Positions 8,168-17,315 of a stretch of DNA of 64,000 nucleotides are shown piece after piece. Source of the DNA: Stappia indica (lineage in GTDB: Bacteria; Pseudomonadota; Alphaproteobacteria; Rhizobiales; Stappiaceae); NCBI RefSeq assembly GCF_020177335.1, contig NZ_JAIVMG010000004.1, positions 266,486 to 330,485 of the forward strand, read 5' to 3'. The position numbers were made by a program, and so were the translations under genes. Under the pieces are notes generated by a model, which was not told where the DNA came from, did not search any database, and saw only the letters and a list, made by a program, of their open reading frames with translations. How positions within the stretch are numbered: the first letter of the stretch is position 1; every line of letters starts with the position of its first letter.

Positions 8168-9229
8168 TCAGGCCTCGCACGCCTTGAAACCGGTCGTGAG
8201 CGCCGCGAAATCGAGATCCCGGCCGATCACCACCAGCCGGCTTTCGCGCGCCTCATCCGCCTTCCAGTCGCGCTGATGATCGCCTTCCAGGATCATGTGC
8301 ACCCCTTGCACCACATAGCGCTGCGGATCGTCGCGGAAGGCCATGATGCCCTTCAGCCGCAGGATGTTCGGCCCCTGCACCTGGCTGACATTGCCGATCC
8401 ACTGAAAGAACACCTGCGGGTCGAGCTCGCCGGCGGTGATCGACACGCTCTTCACCGCATGGGGCGCGTCATGCGCATGAGCGTGATCATGGTCATGGTG
8501 GTGGTGCCCGTGGTCATGATCGTGCCCGTGGTCGTGGTCGCAATCGGGCCCGCATTCATGCGCATGCTCGGCCGGTTCCAGGAAATGCGGGTCGAGCGAC
8601 AGCACCCGGTCCAGATCGAACGCCCCCCGGTTCAGCACTGCGTCGAGCGCGACCGAGCAGCGTTCGGTCCGGTGCAGCCGCGCATACGGGTTGATCGACT
8701 GGATCCGTGCCTCCACCGCCGCAAGCTCGGCGGCGGTGACCAGATCGGTCTTGTTGAGCAGGACCACATCGGCGAAGGCGATCTGGTCCTCGGCCTCGCT
8801 GGTGTCGGCAAGGCGCTGCAGCACATGCCGGCAATCGACCACCGCGACCACCGCATCGAGCTTGGCCTTGTCGCGCACATCGTCGTCCATGAAGAAGGTC
8901 TGCGCCACCGGTGCCGGATCGGCGACGCCGGTGGTTTCCACGACGATGGCGTCGAAGCTGCCCTTGCGCTTCATCAGGTTCTCGACGGTGCGGATCAGAT
9001 CGCCGCGCACGGTGCAGCAGATGCAGCCGTTGTTCATCTCGAAGATCTCCTCGTCGGATTCCACGAGAAGATCATTGTCGATGCCGATTTCGCCGAACTC
9101 GTTGACGATCACCGCATAGCGGGTGCCGTGATTCTCGCTGAGAATGCGGTTGAGCAAGGTGGTCTTTCCGGCGCCGAGATAGCCGGTCAGCACGGTTACG
9201 GGGATCTTGCCGTCGTTTGCAGTCGTCAT
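8168..9229 (-). CDS. CobW/COG0523-family metallochaperone GTPase, His-rich
   Basis: A 353-residue G3E GTPase. Walker A (GYLGAGKTT, residues 16-24), the metal-binding CxCC motif (GCICC, Cys69-71-72), VVETTG and the NKTD guanine-specificity motif are all present, with a CobW C-terminal domain. Between them is a stretch of about 35 residues of alternating His and Asp (near 230-265) that would bind Zn, Co or Ni. Such proteins deliver metal to target enzymes and are often induced by zinc starvation. The start at 9229 gives the normal N-terminus; the upstream ribosome site is weak. The target protein is unknown. Confidence 0.88.
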   Translation of the reverse strand: MTTANDGKIPVTVLTGYLGAGKTTLLNRILSENHGTRYAVIVNEFGEIGIDNDLLVESDEEIFEMNNGCICCTVRGDLIRTVENLMKRKGSFDAIVVETTGVADPAPVAQTFFMDDDVRDKAKLDAVVAVVDCRHVLQRLADTSEAEDQIAFADVVLLNKTDLVTAAELAAVEARIQSINPYARLHRTERCSVALDAVLNRGAFDLDRVLSLDPHFLEPAEHAHECGPDCDHDHGHDHDHGHHHHDHDHAHAHDAPHAVKSVSITAGELDPQVFFQWIGNVSQVQGPNILRLKGIMAFRDDPQRYVVQGVHMILEGDHQRDWKADEARESRLVVIGRDLDFAALTTGFKACEA

Positions 9230-9317
9230 CGAACCTGAAGCCTTTTCGGTCAGCCGGGGCCGGCGCCGGTTCAAGACGAACCGCACCGGGAAGAGATCTT
9301 GTGCCGCACTATAGCGT

Positions 9318-9335
9318 TTTGCCGGCCATGGCAAA
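9318..9335. promoter_or_regulatory. 18-bp palindrome upstream of the CobW-WD40 operon
   Basis: TTTGCC (9318-9323) and GGCAAA (9330-9335) are perfect inverted half-sites separated by six bases. The element lies between the ogt stop and the CobW start on the minus strand, about 90 bases before the CobW ATG. It could be an operator or a weak ogt terminator. I do not see a convincing AT-rich Zur box here. Confidence 0.35.
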
Positions 9336-9366
9336 GGGGCGCGTGGGTGTCGCCGCGCCGCGCGGC

Positions 9367-9822
9367 CTACAGCAGGAAGGGATAGCCCCCTTCATGCCGT
9401 AGAAGGGCGATCTTGGTGTCGGTCCCGCCGTCGCCCGAGTAGCCGCCAAGGCCGTTTGCCGACAGCACCCGGTGGCAGGGGATGATGATCGGGATGGGGT
9501 TGGCGCCACAGGCGCGCCCGACCGGCTGGCCGTAGCTGCCAAGGTCCCGGGCGATCTCGCCATAGCTGCGGGTCTCCCCATAGGGAATCGCCAGCATGGC
9601 CGCATGCACCTGTTGCTGGAACGCGCCGCCCGCTGGCGCCAGCGGCAGATCGAACACCGTCAGCGTGCCGGCGAAATAGCGCTCCAGCTGCGCCAGCGCC
9701 GCATCGAGCACCGGCGAGGAGCCAGCCTCCCCGGTCCGCTCCCAGCCGAGCCGGACGATGGCCCCGTCCCGCGCCTCGACCTCCAGCAAACCGACCGATG
9801 TCTCAAGATGGGCAAGGGGCAT
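9367..9822 (-). CDS. ogt: Methylated-DNA--protein-cysteine methyltransferase
   Basis: A 151-residue suicide DNA-repair enzyme that transfers alkyl groups from O6-alkylguanine to its own cysteine. The active-site motif IIIPCHRVL places the acceptor at Cys116. The preceding [24 protein letters not shown] is the DNA-binding helix-turn-helix with the arginine finger. It lacks the Ada N-terminal zinc domain, so it is the stand-alone Ogt/MGMT form. ATG 9822 has GAGG just upstream. It is divergent from the aminotransferase gene across 149 bases. Confidence 0.93.
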   Translation of the reverse strand: MPLAHLETSVGLLEVEARDGAIVRLGWERTGEAGSSPVLDAALAQLERYFAGTLTVFDLPLAPAGGAFQQQVHAAMLAIPYGETRSYGEIARDLGSYGQPVGRACGANPIPIIIPCHRVLSANGLGGYSGDGGTDTKIALLRHEGGYPFLL

Positions 9823-9971
9823 GGCATCCTCGTTCCGCCGCCGGGCGCGGCCAGCATAGGCCCCACCTGGACCGCCTGTCGATTGCCAGGTGCTTTCCTT
9901 CCGCCGCCCGGCACCGTAACAAGAAGCAAGAGGGCCGCACAGCGCGAAAGGCCGCCAAGGGAGGGGAACGG

Positions 9972-11171
9972 ATGCTCACGACCATCGAAGGGTTCGACAG
10001 GATTGGCGAGGAAAACGCCTTCGCCGTGCTGGCCCGGGCGACCCGGCTGGCCGATGAGGGCCGCGACATCATCAATCTCGGCATCGGCCAGCCCGATTTC
10101 CGCACGCCCGAGCACATTGTCGAAGCCGCCATCAAGGCGCTGCGCGACGGTCATCACGGCTATACCCCGGCCACCGGCATCCTGCCGCTGCGCGAGGCGG
10201 TGGCCGCCGATGTCGCGCGGCGCACCGGCGCCGAGGCATCGCCTGAAAACATCATGATCGTGCCCGGCGGCAAGGTCACCATGTTCATGGCGATCCTGAT
10301 GTTCGGCGCCCCGGGCGTCGATATCCTCTACCCCGACCCGGGCTTTCCTATCTACCGCTCGATGATCGAGTTCACCGGCGCCCGGCCCGTGCCGGTGCCG
10401 ATCCGCGAGAGCAACGACTTTGCCTTTTCCGCCGAGGAAACCCTTGAGCTGCTGACGCCGCAAACACGGCTTCTGATCCTCAATTCGCCGGCCAACCCGA
10501 CCGGCGGCGTCACCCCGCGCGCCGAGATCGAGAAGCTCGTCGCCGGCCTTGCCGACCGGCCGGACATCGCCATTCTCTCCGATGAGATCTACGGTCAGAT
10601 GACCTATGACGGGGCGGAACACTGCTCGCTGATGGGTTTTGAGGCCCTGCGCGACCGGCTGATCCTGCTCGATGGCTGGTCCAAGACCTATGCCATGACC
10701 GGCTGGCGCCTGGGCTACGCGGTCTGGCCGGACCAGTTGATCGACAAGGCGCGCAAGCTGGCGGTCAATGCCTGGTCCTGCGTCAACGCGCCGGCGCAAT
10801 TCGCCGGTCTGGCCGCACTGACCGGACCGCAAGACGCGGTCGCCGACATGATGCACGAATTCGATATGCGGCGGAAACTGGTGGTCGATGGGCTGAACGC
10901 CCTGCCCGGGGTCAGCGCCCGCACGCCGATGGGCGCGTTCTATGCCTTCCCGAACATTTCAGCGACCGGCTGGCAGGCAAAGCCCCTGGCCGGCGCCTTG
11001 CTGGAAGACGCCGGTGTGGCGGTGATCGGCGGCCCGGATTTCGGCACGCTCGGCGAGGGGTATATTCGCCTGTCCTACGCCAATTCGGCGGAGAACATCG
11101 CCCGGGCGCTCACGCGGATGAAGCTGTTTCTTGAAGAGAACCAGGGCACCGCGGCCGCCGCCGGCCGATAG
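9972..11171 (+). CDS. Class I/II pyridoxal-phosphate aminotransferase
   Basis: A 399-residue fold-type I aminotransferase of the aspartate/aromatic group. Lys238 in DGWSKTYAMTGWRLGY is the PLP lysine. NSPANPTGG (Asn175-Pro176), SDEIY and the substrate-binding Arg in the C-terminal domain (YIRLSYANS) are all in place, along with the N-terminal NLGIGQPDFRTP. ATG 9972 follows GGAGGGGAACGG, a strong ribosome site. The substrate could be aspartate, alanine or aromatic amino acids and cannot be narrowed from sequence. It stands alone between ogt (divergent) and the Inh-like gene (convergent). Confidence 0.88.
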   Translation: MLTTIEGFDRIGEENAFAVLARATRLADEGRDIINLGIGQPDFRTPEHIVEAAIKALRDGHHGYTPATGILPLREAVAADVARRTGAEASPENIMIVPGGKVTMFMAILMFGAPGVDILYPDPGFPIYRSMIEFTGARPVPVPIRESNDFAFSAEETLELLTPQTRLLILNSPANPTGGVTPRAEIEKLVAGLADRPDIAILSDEIYGQMTYDGAEHCSLMGFEALRDRLILLDGWSKTYAMTGWRLGYAVWPDQLIDKARKLAVNAWSCVNAPAQFAGLAALTGPQDAVADMMHEFDMRRKLVVDGLNALPGVSARTPMGAFYAFPNISATGWQAKPLAGALLEDAGVAVIGGPDFGTLGEGYIRLSYANSAENIARALTRMKLFLEENQGTAAAAGR

Positions 11172-11193
11172 CTGGCATCAGCCACGAGGAGGA

Positions 11194-11207
11194 GGCCGGC
11201 TCCGGCC
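11194..11207. terminator. Short GC hairpin between convergent genes
   Basis: GGCCGG (11194-11199) faces CCGGCC (11202-11207) with a tiny spacer, and CCGGCC repeats give alternative pairings. It is the only secondary structure in the 70-base gap between the aminotransferase and the Inh-like gene. No T-run follows. Confidence 0.3.
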
Positions 11208-11241
11208 GGCCCACCTGCAACGAATGTCCTGAAGATCCGCG

Positions 11242-11682
11242 TCAGCGCACGGTCGGGATCAGCGCGGAGACGGCGACGGTGGTCTCCGGGATCAGCGTCA
11301 GGAACACACCGGACGGCTCCACCGAGACGAGCCCCTCGCTTTCGCCCACGTCGAACGCCGCCAGCATCGCGCCCGTGTCATCAACAAGGGCAAGGCCGCC
11401 CTCGCGCATCGCCACCCAACCAGCGACATCCTGCGCTCCGGAAAACAGCGCCTGGCAATCGTCCGCCCGTGCGGTGAATACCCCGGCAGGACCGGCAACC
11501 GCAGCCGGCCGCGCGCCCAGAACCAGCGTACAATTGGCGCCGGACATCTCGTCGACCAGTTGCCAGTTGCCGGAGACCGTGCGTGCCAATTGCTCGGCCC
11601 CGGTGATGCCGGTTCCGAAAAACAACAGTGCGAACAGCGCCCAGGACACCAGGACGCCGATCTGATTGAACTGCTTGCCCAT
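11242..11682 (-). CDS. AprI/Inh-family metalloprotease inhibitor-like protein
   Basis: A 146-residue protein. An N-terminal hydrophobic segment (residues 7-24, VLVSWALFALLFFGTGITG) acts as a signal or anchor. It is followed by a beta-rich domain with the AprI/Inh pattern SGNWQLVDEMSGANCTLVLG, a second Cys (DDCQALFSG) and a repeated VAGWVAMREGGLALVDDTG strand. Such periplasmic inhibitors protect the cell from secreted serralysin-type metalloproteases; no protease gene is visible here. The start at 11682 is chosen for its upstream AAGGAG. Family membership is by motif only. Confidence 0.6.
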   Translation of the reverse strand: MGKQFNQIGVLVSWALFALLFFGTGITGAEQLARTVSGNWQLVDEMSGANCTLVLGARPAAVAGPAGVFTARADDCQALFSGAQDVAGWVAMREGGLALVDDTGAMLAAFDVGESEGLVSVEPSGVFLTLIPETTVAVSALIPTVR

Positions 11683-11871
11683 GATCTCGCTCCTTGCTCG
11701 GCCGGCGATCTGCCGGCACATGGGAGCCTGGCGGCCCGGCTTCCGGTCGAAGGACGCGCGGGCGTCATCGCCGCGCGCCGCGAAATATCGCCGGAAGTCC
11801 TCAGAACAAGCCGCCTGCCTGATGCCAGTATGCGAAAAGGGCGTTAACGCATCGTTAAGGATAAAAATTCG

Positions 11872-12846
11872 TTAAGATGGCCCTGTAACGGTTACAGGTG
11901 TCTGCGGTACTGGGGTCTCGGGCACCGGCGTCAGGGGGCGGCCTTCGCCGAACCAGCTCGCCAGATTGTCGACCACCAGCTGCCCCATCCCGTCGCGGGT
12001 GTGTTGCGAGGCCGACCCCACATGCGGCAGCAGCACCACATTGTCCATGTCGATCAGCGCCTGCGGCACCCTTGGCTCATGCTCGAACACATCGAGCCCG
12101 GCGGCCAGGATCGTGCCTGCCTTCAGCGCCTCGATCAGCGCCGCCTCGTCGATCACCGTGCCCCGGCCGATGTTGATCACAATCCCCTCTGGGCCCAGCG
12201 CCTTGAGGATCTTCGCATCGATCAGATGCCGGGTTTCCGCCCCGCCCGGCGCCACCACCATCAACGTGTCGCAGGCCCCCGCCAGCCCCTCCAGCGTCTC
12301 GAAATAGGGATAGGCCACATCCTCCTGCCGGTGGCGGCCGTGATACATCACTGTCAAGCCGAAGGCCTCGGCCCGCCGGGCGATCGCCTTGCCGATCCGG
12401 CCAAGACCGAGGATGCCGAGCGTGCGCCCGCGCAAGGTGGTCCGGGTCAGCGGATAGGCCCCATCCCGCGCCCAGCGTCCGGCCCGCAGCCAGCGTTCCG
12501 AGGCGGACAACTCCCGCGCGGTCATCAAAAGAAGACCCAGCGCGGTATCGGCCACCTCCTCCGTCAAGACATCCGGCGTGTTGGTGACGACAATGCCGCC
12601 CTCGGCGCAACAGGCAACGTCAACGGAATCGTAGCCGACGCCGAAATTGGCGACGATCTCCAGCGCCGGCAGCCGCTGCAGCAGCTCCGGGCCGACCGGC
12701 GCATGCGCCCCGGAGGCGACACCGCGCACCCGCGACAAGGCCACATCGCTGGTATCCGCGCCCGTCACCAGCGTGAATCGCTCCCGTAGCTGCCGCTCCA
12801 CCAGCGCCGGCATGCGGCCCACCATCAGGATCTCCACCGCCGACAT
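11872..12846 (-). CDS. D-2-hydroxyacid dehydrogenase (glyoxylate/hydroxypyruvate reductase-like)
   Basis: A 324-residue NAD(P)-dependent dehydrogenase of the D-isomer 2-hydroxyacid family. The nucleotide motif GILGLGRIGKAIARRAEA, the catalytic Arg (INIGRGTVID), Glu (EHEPRVP) and His (LLPHVGSASQHT) are present. It most resembles the GhrB/plant hydroxypyruvate reductase group. The C-terminus carries a low-complexity TPVPETPVPQTPV tail. The start at 12846 has GGGA at good spacing; an in-frame ATG at 12870 is less well placed. It follows the LacI gene by 61 bases on the same strand, so the regulator probably controls it. Confidence 0.87.
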   Translation of the reverse strand: MSAVEILMVGRMPALVERQLRERFTLVTGADTSDVALSRVRGVASGAHAPVGPELLQRLPALEIVANFGVGYDSVDVACCAEGGIVVTNTPDVLTEEVADTALGLLLMTARELSASERWLRAGRWARDGAYPLTRTTLRGRTLGILGLGRIGKAIARRAEAFGLTVMYHGRHRQEDVAYPYFETLEGLAGACDTLMVVAPGGAETRHLIDAKILKALGPEGIVINIGRGTVIDEAALIEALKAGTILAAGLDVFEHEPRVPQALIDMDNVVLLPHVGSASQHTRDGMGQLVVDNLASWFGEGRPLTPVPETPVPQTPVTVTGPS

Positions 12847-12907
12847 CACGCCATCTCCCTCACTGTCCATCTTGTCCGCTGTCTCCCATCCCCGCAGCCC
12901 GGCCCGA

Positions 12908-13981
12908 TCACCCCGGCGCGCCCGCGCTCTTCAGGGGCGGCGGCGAACTTTCGCGGATCCTCAGTTCCGGCGCGATCAGAAGCCGCGCCGCGCCCACCTT
13001 CTCCCCGGCGATCTGCCGCAGGATAAGATCCGCCGCCCGGCGCCCGATCTCGTCCGGGCAGTTCCACACGGAGGTCAGCGCCGGCGTGCGGGTTGCCGCC
13101 CCGTCCGTGTCGTCATAGCCGACGATCGCCATGTCCCGCCCCGGCTCGACGCCGGCCCGGCGCAGCGCCGACAGCATGCCGAGCGCCAACAGGTCGTTGA
13201 AGCCGAACACCGCCGTGGGCCGGGGCCGAGCGGCCAGCAGGCGCGGCACCGCATCACGGCCATCGGACTGGGTCATCAGTTCCGGCAGATCGAGCTGCGC
13301 CGCAGGATCGATCCCCGCCGCTTCCAGTGCCTGCCGCCAGCCGAGATTGCGGTCGCGACCGGCCGAACTTTGCCGCCGCCCGCCGACCATGGCGATATGG
13401 CGATGGCCACGGGCAATCAGGTGTTCGGTCAGGGCCCGGGCACCGGCCACATCGTCGCCGCGCACCACCGGCACCTCGGCGCCTTCCACATCGCGGCAGA
13501 TCAGCGTGACCGGAATGCCGGACCGGGCGATGGCGTTGATTTCCTCCGCCGTGGTTCCGACCGAGGCGCACAGCACCAACCCGTCGATCCGGTGCTGCAA
13601 CAGGCTGTCGACGAAATTGCGCTGGCGGGTCGCGTCGTCCCGATGATTGCAGATCAGCACCACCTGATGTTCCCGCTCCAGCTCGTCTTCCAGCGCGCGG
13701 AACACCTCGGCGAAATAGGGGTTGAGAATATCGTGGACGGCAATGCCGATCATGTTGGACCGCGCCGTGCGCAACGCCGCCGCCGACCGGTTGTAGATGT
13801 AACCGACCTCGATTGCGTGGCGCTTGATCCGCTTGCGCGTTTCCCCGGCAACCAGCGGCGAATCCCGCAAGGCGAGCGACACGGTCGCGGTCGAGACATC
13901 GAGTTCGGCGGCAAGATCGCCAAGGGTCAGTCGGCGCGCGCGCCGCTTGCGGTCCGCCTCCCGGGCGGTCCCTTCAGACAT
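12908..13981 (-). CDS. LacI-family transcriptional regulator
   Basis: A 357-residue LacI/GalR repressor. Residues 16-70 hold the helix-turn-helix and hinge (LTLGDLAAELDVSTATVSLALRDSPLVAGETRKRI). The effector domain starts with SNMIGIAVHDILNPYFAEVFRALE and includes PTAVFGFNDLLALGML and AIVGYDDTDGA. The ATG at 13981 is chosen from the family start and an AGGAAG ribosome site; the frame stays open upstream without homology. It precedes the 2-hydroxyacid dehydrogenase in the same direction, and an EamA gene lies upstream. The effector is likely a sugar acid or similar small molecule, but this is not shown. Confidence 0.9.
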   Translation of the reverse strand: MSEGTAREADRKRRARRLTLGDLAAELDVSTATVSLALRDSPLVAGETRKRIKRHAIEVGYIYNRSAAALRTARSNMIGIAVHDILNPYFAEVFRALEDELEREHQVVLICNHRDDATRQRNFVDSLLQHRIDGLVLCASVGTTAEEINAIARSGIPVTLICRDVEGAEVPVVRGDDVAGARALTEHLIARGHRHIAMVGGRRQSSAGRDRNLGWRQALEAAGIDPAAQLDLPELMTQSDGRDAVPRLLAARPRPTAVFGFNDLLALGMLSALRRAGVEPGRDMAIVGYDDTDGAATRTPALTSVWNCPDEIGRRAADLILRQIAGEKVGAARLLIAPELRIRESSPPPLKSAGAPG

Positions 13982-14102
13982 CGGCGGTGTCTTCCTGCTC
14001 ACGCTGCGACCTCTCGCTGACAACACCTGAACGGTCGCGTGAAACAGCGGCTGGAACAGGCGCCGCCCACCATACCGCCCCCGATGTGGGCTGGCGACCG
14101 TT

Positions 14103-15050
14103 TCATGTCCCCGTCCGCCCGGAGGTCTCCGCATCCGGTTCCGCGCCGCCCACCCGGCGTTCGCGATAAAGAATGTAGAGGCCGGAGGCAATCACCACCG
14201 AGGCCCCGATCACCGTCCAGGCACCGGGCACATCGGCGAAGATCAGATACCCCAGCGCGACCATCCACAGGATCTGGACATACATGAACGGGGCCAGCAC
14301 CGGCGCCGGGGCCAGCACATGGGCGCGGATCAGCGCGAAATGACCGATGCAGCCCAGGGCTCCCGTCGACAGCAACAACAGCCAGGTTGTCAGGTCGGGC
14401 GGGGCCACCCAGACATCGATCGCAACCGGCGAGATCGCCAGGCTCGCCACCACGGCGGAGATCAGCAACATGCCGACGGGCGAATCGGTCTGCGCCAGCA
14501 TCCGTGTGGTCAGGGCATAAAGCGCGTAGCAGACCATCGAACCGACCGACAGCAGCGCGGCCCAATGCATCCCGCCGAAGCCGGGCCGGGTCACGATCAG
14601 GACGCCGATGAAGCCGACGATGATCGCCAGCCAACGCCGCAACCCCGCCCATTCGTTGAGCAGCGGCCCGGCCAGTGCCGTGACGACGAAGGGCGCGGCG
14701 AACATGATCGAGATCGTTTCCGCAAGCTGCAGATAGCGGACAGCGATAAAGTTGAACACCGTCGTCCCAAGCAGCAACAGCGACCGCAGGATCTGCAAGC
14801 CCCAACGACGACTTTGCAGCAGCCGCGGTGTCCGCCAGATGCGAAACAACAGCGCCGCATAGACCACATGGGTGGTGAACCGGGTCCAGACGATCTGTTC
14901 CGCCGGCAGGGTCGCGCCCAGGTACTTGGCCGTCGCATCGAGCACGGACAAACAGAAGAAGGCAAAGGAAATCAACGCGATCCCGAGCAACCGCTCGCGC
15001 ACTTCAGGTGTTCCTGCCGCGGGATCGCGACGCAAGAAACGGGTATTCAT
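14103..15050 (-). CDS. EamA/DMT-family membrane transporter
   Basis: A 315-residue protein with about ten helices and two EamA repeats; LNEWAGLRRWLAIIVGFIGVLIVTRPG marks the end of the first repeat. An N-terminal cytoplasmic tail of about 20 residues precedes helix 1. It is a putative inner-membrane exporter with unknown substrate. It stands 121 bases upstream of the LacI gene on the same strand, so lacI and the dehydrogenase may be co-expressed. It diverges from chrA across 190 bases. Confidence 0.85.
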   Translation of the reverse strand: MNTRFLRRDPAAGTPEVRERLLGIALISFAFFCLSVLDATAKYLGATLPAEQIVWTRFTTHVVYAALLFRIWRTPRLLQSRRWGLQILRSLLLLGTTVFNFIAVRYLQLAETISIMFAAPFVVTALAGPLLNEWAGLRRWLAIIVGFIGVLIVTRPGFGGMHWAALLSVGSMVCYALYALTTRMLAQTDSPVGMLLISAVVASLAISPVAIDVWVAPPDLTTWLLLLSTGALGCIGHFALIRAHVLAPAPVLAPFMYVQILWMVALGYLIFADVPGAWTVIGASVVIASGLYILYRERRVGGAEPDAETSGRTGT

Positions 15051-15240
15051 GGCAGGTCACCATCTTGGCAGGGCAGAGCTGGCCAGCCCAGGGGGCAGGC
15101 GGAGAGGTTCTTGAGGCGCGAATTGCGCGAACACGCCCCTCTTACCCCTTTCTTGCGGGAAAGTCGCTTGCCGTCATCAAACTGATCGGCAAAGCCTTTA
15201 TGCGCGCAAGTTTGAACAGCCCCACGAGAGTGACCACCAG

Positions 15241-16575
15241 ATGACCGGGAACCCAGAGATGCAACACGCCGGCAAGACACAGGCCCTCGGCCCGTTGGCG
15301 CGGCGTGCGCTGCGCATCGGTCTTCTGTCCTTTGGCGGCCCAGCGGCGCAGATCGCTCTGTTGCACCGGGAATACGTGGCCGACAGCAAGGCCGTCTCGG
15401 AAGAGCGTTTCCTGAACGCGCTCAATGTCTGCATGATCCTGCCCGGCCCCGAAGCGCAGCAACTTGCCACCTATTGCGGCTGGATCGTCGCCGGCACCCG
15501 CGGGGCCATCATCTCCGGCCTGTTGTTCATCCTGCCCGGCGCACTGGCCATGCTGGCCCTTTCGGCGCTCTACGTCACCCATGGCGAAACCCCGGTGGTG
15601 GAGAGCCTGTTTTTCGGCATCAAGGCCGGCGTTCTCGCCATCGTCCTGCAAGCGCTCCTGCGCCTCGCGGGCCGCGCCCTCATCACCGCCAGTGCCTGGG
15701 GGATCGCGCTTTGTGCCTTCCTCGCCCTTTACCTCTTCGCCCTGCCGTTTCCGCTGGTGATCGCCGCCGCCGCGCTGGCCGGCACCCTGTTCGGTCGCGG
15801 CCGTCGCCGGTCCGCTCCCGCCGCCCCGCAAGAAACCCCACCGGCGGCCGCAGTGCCTGGCTGGCGGCAGACAGCAGCCCGGCTGGCGATCGGCCTTGGC
15901 CTCTGGGGTGCCCCGGCCGGTCTCGTCCTGCTGCTCTTGCCCGAGCATATCCTGCTCGACATCGCCGGCTTCTTCTCGCTGATGGCGGTGGTCAGCTTCG
16001 GCGGCGCCTATGCGCTGCTCAGCTACATGGCCCAGGTGGCGGTCGAGACCCATGGCTGGCTCAGCGCCGGCCAAATGCTCGACGGTCTCGGCCTTGCCGA
16101 AACCACGCCGGGTCCGCTGATCCTTGTGACCCAGTTCGTCGGCTTCCTCGGCGGCTATGGTCAGCCGGCACCGTTCCCGCCGGCCATCGGCGGCGTCCTC
16201 GGCGCCATGATGACCACCTGGGTCACCTTCGCCCCCAGTTTCCTGGCGATCCTCGTCGGCGCCCCCTACATGGAACGGCTGCGCAGCATCGCCTGGCTGT
16301 CGGATGCCCTGTCCGGCATCACCGCCGCAGTGGTCGGCACCATCCTCAACCTGTCCCTGTGGTTCGCGATCAACGTGCTCTTCACGCAAACCATCCCCAT
16401 CGACAGCGGATGGCTCGACACATCCCTGCCCGTTCCCGCCAGCCTCGACCCGTTGGCCGCAATACTGGCGCTGCTCGCCGGCTGTCTGTTGTTCCTGCTG
16501 AAACGCGGTGTCGCGGAGGTGGTCATCCTTGCCGCGCTGGCCGGCATCGCCGCCCGTGCCGCCGGCCTCGGCTAG
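15241..16575 (+). CDS. chrA: Chromate transporter ChrA, two-domain (long-chain) form
   Basis: A 444-residue CHR-superfamily protein made of two homologous membrane halves. Signatures are visible in both halves: LRIGLLSFGGPAAQIALLHREYV and ALNVCMILPGPEAQQLATYCGW in the first, and MAVVSFGGAYALLSYMAQVAVETHGWLS with LAETTPGPLILVTQFVGFLGG in the second. Members export chromate, and some respond to sulfate status. About 12 helices are expected, with a Pro/Ala-rich linker near 190-205. No chrB is visible. The MarR gene converges on it with an 89-base gap. Confidence 0.92.
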   Translation: MTGNPEMQHAGKTQALGPLARRALRIGLLSFGGPAAQIALLHREYVADSKAVSEERFLNALNVCMILPGPEAQQLATYCGWIVAGTRGAIISGLLFILPGALAMLALSALYVTHGETPVVESLFFGIKAGVLAIVLQALLRLAGRALITASAWGIALCAFLALYLFALPFPLVIAAAALAGTLFGRGRRRSAPAAPQETPPAAAVPGWRQTAARLAIGLGLWGAPAGLVLLLLPEHILLDIAGFFSLMAVVSFGGAYALLSYMAQVAVETHGWLSAGQMLDGLGLAETTPGPLILVTQFVGFLGGYGQPAPFPPAIGGVLGAMMTTWVTFAPSFLAILVGAPYMERLRSIAWLSDALSGITAAVVGTILNLSLWFAINVLFTQTIPIDSGWLDTSLPVPASLDPLAAILALLAGCLLFLLKRGVAEVVILAALAGIAARAAGLG

Positions 16576-16580
16576 ATCTT

Positions 16581-16605
16581 CGGCTCAAGAGACAGGCACG
16601 AGCCG
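16581..16605. terminator. Hairpin between convergent chrA and marR
   Basis: CGGCTC (16581-16586) pairs with GAGCCG (16600-16605) around a 13-base loop, starting 5 bases after the chrA stop. Only six pairs and no T-run, so it is a weak candidate. Confidence 0.35.
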
Positions 16606-16664
16606 GAACAACAAGAGCCCGGCGCGTCCGCCAGGCCCCTTACGTCGCGAACGCCCCCCTCAAC

Positions 16665-17147
16665 TCAACTGGCGACGGGGGGCTCTTCCAGATCCTCGAT
16701 CTCCGGATCCTCGCCAACGCGCGCGCCCAGATTGCGCTCCACCTGCCGCAAGAGCTTGCGCAGCTTCTTGCGGTCCTTGTCATCGAGCCCGACCAGCGCT
16801 TCCCGCTCCAGCCGCTTCCATGACTTGTCGATGATCTCGACCCGTGCCCGCCCCTCTTCGGTGAGGAACACCCGGGAGAGCCGCCCGTCGGTCTCGGAGG
16901 CGGCCCGGCGCAACAACCCTTGCGCCGAAAGCCGGGTCACCATCTTGGTCACCGTGGGCGGCTGGACGCAGAGAACCGCCGCGAGCTGACTCATGGTCTG
17001 CCCGTCATTGTCGGACAGAATCTTGAGAACCGCTTCCTGCCCCGGGTGCAAGCCGATCCGGGCAAGGTGGGTGCCAGCGCGCGAACGATGGGCCTTGGCG
17101 GTTTGCGCCAGACGAAACGTCACGCTTTTCTTGTAATTGAACGCCAT
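16665..17147 (-). CDS. MarR-family transcriptional regulator
   Basis: A 160-residue MarR regulator. The winged helix is at about 45-105 (LSDNDGQTMSQLAAVLCVQPPTVTKMVTRLSAQGLLRRAASETDGRLSRVFLTEEG), flanked by dimerisation helices. The C-terminal tail is acidic (EDPEIEDLEE). The start at 17147 matches the family N-terminus; the frame is open further upstream without homology. An 8-bp palindrome TGCCGGCA at 17162-17169, just ahead of the start, might be part of an autoregulatory site. It converges with chrA. The quinone-reductase-like gene upstream on the same strand is a plausible target, since such enzymes are often under MarR control. Confidence 0.88.
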   Translation of the reverse strand: MAFNYKKSVTFRLAQTAKAHRSRAGTHLARIGLHPGQEAVLKILSDNDGQTMSQLAAVLCVQPPTVTKMVTRLSAQGLLRRAASETDGRLSRVFLTEEGRARVEIIDKSWKRLEREALVGLDDKDRKKLRKLLRQVERNLGARVGEDPEIEDLEEPPVAS

Positions 17148-17315
17148 GGTGCACTTTCTAATGCCGGCAAATGAACCCTTTGTGACATAGCCACCGGATC
17201 GGGCAGCACCCGCGAAAGCGCTCATGCCGCCAGAGACCATAAATGTGCCCTGTTCATTCTTACGAGGCAAAACACTTTACCGGGATGGCGCTGCTTTTCC
17301 GCCAGAGTCTGGATC

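Noticed and set aside
8168..9229. COG0523 protein as the activator of the nitrile hydratase
   Set aside because: COG0523 activators serve iron-type enzymes; this nitrile hydratase has the cobalt motif CTLCSC and its own accessory gene, and the GTPase lies 6 kb away with a WD40 partner.
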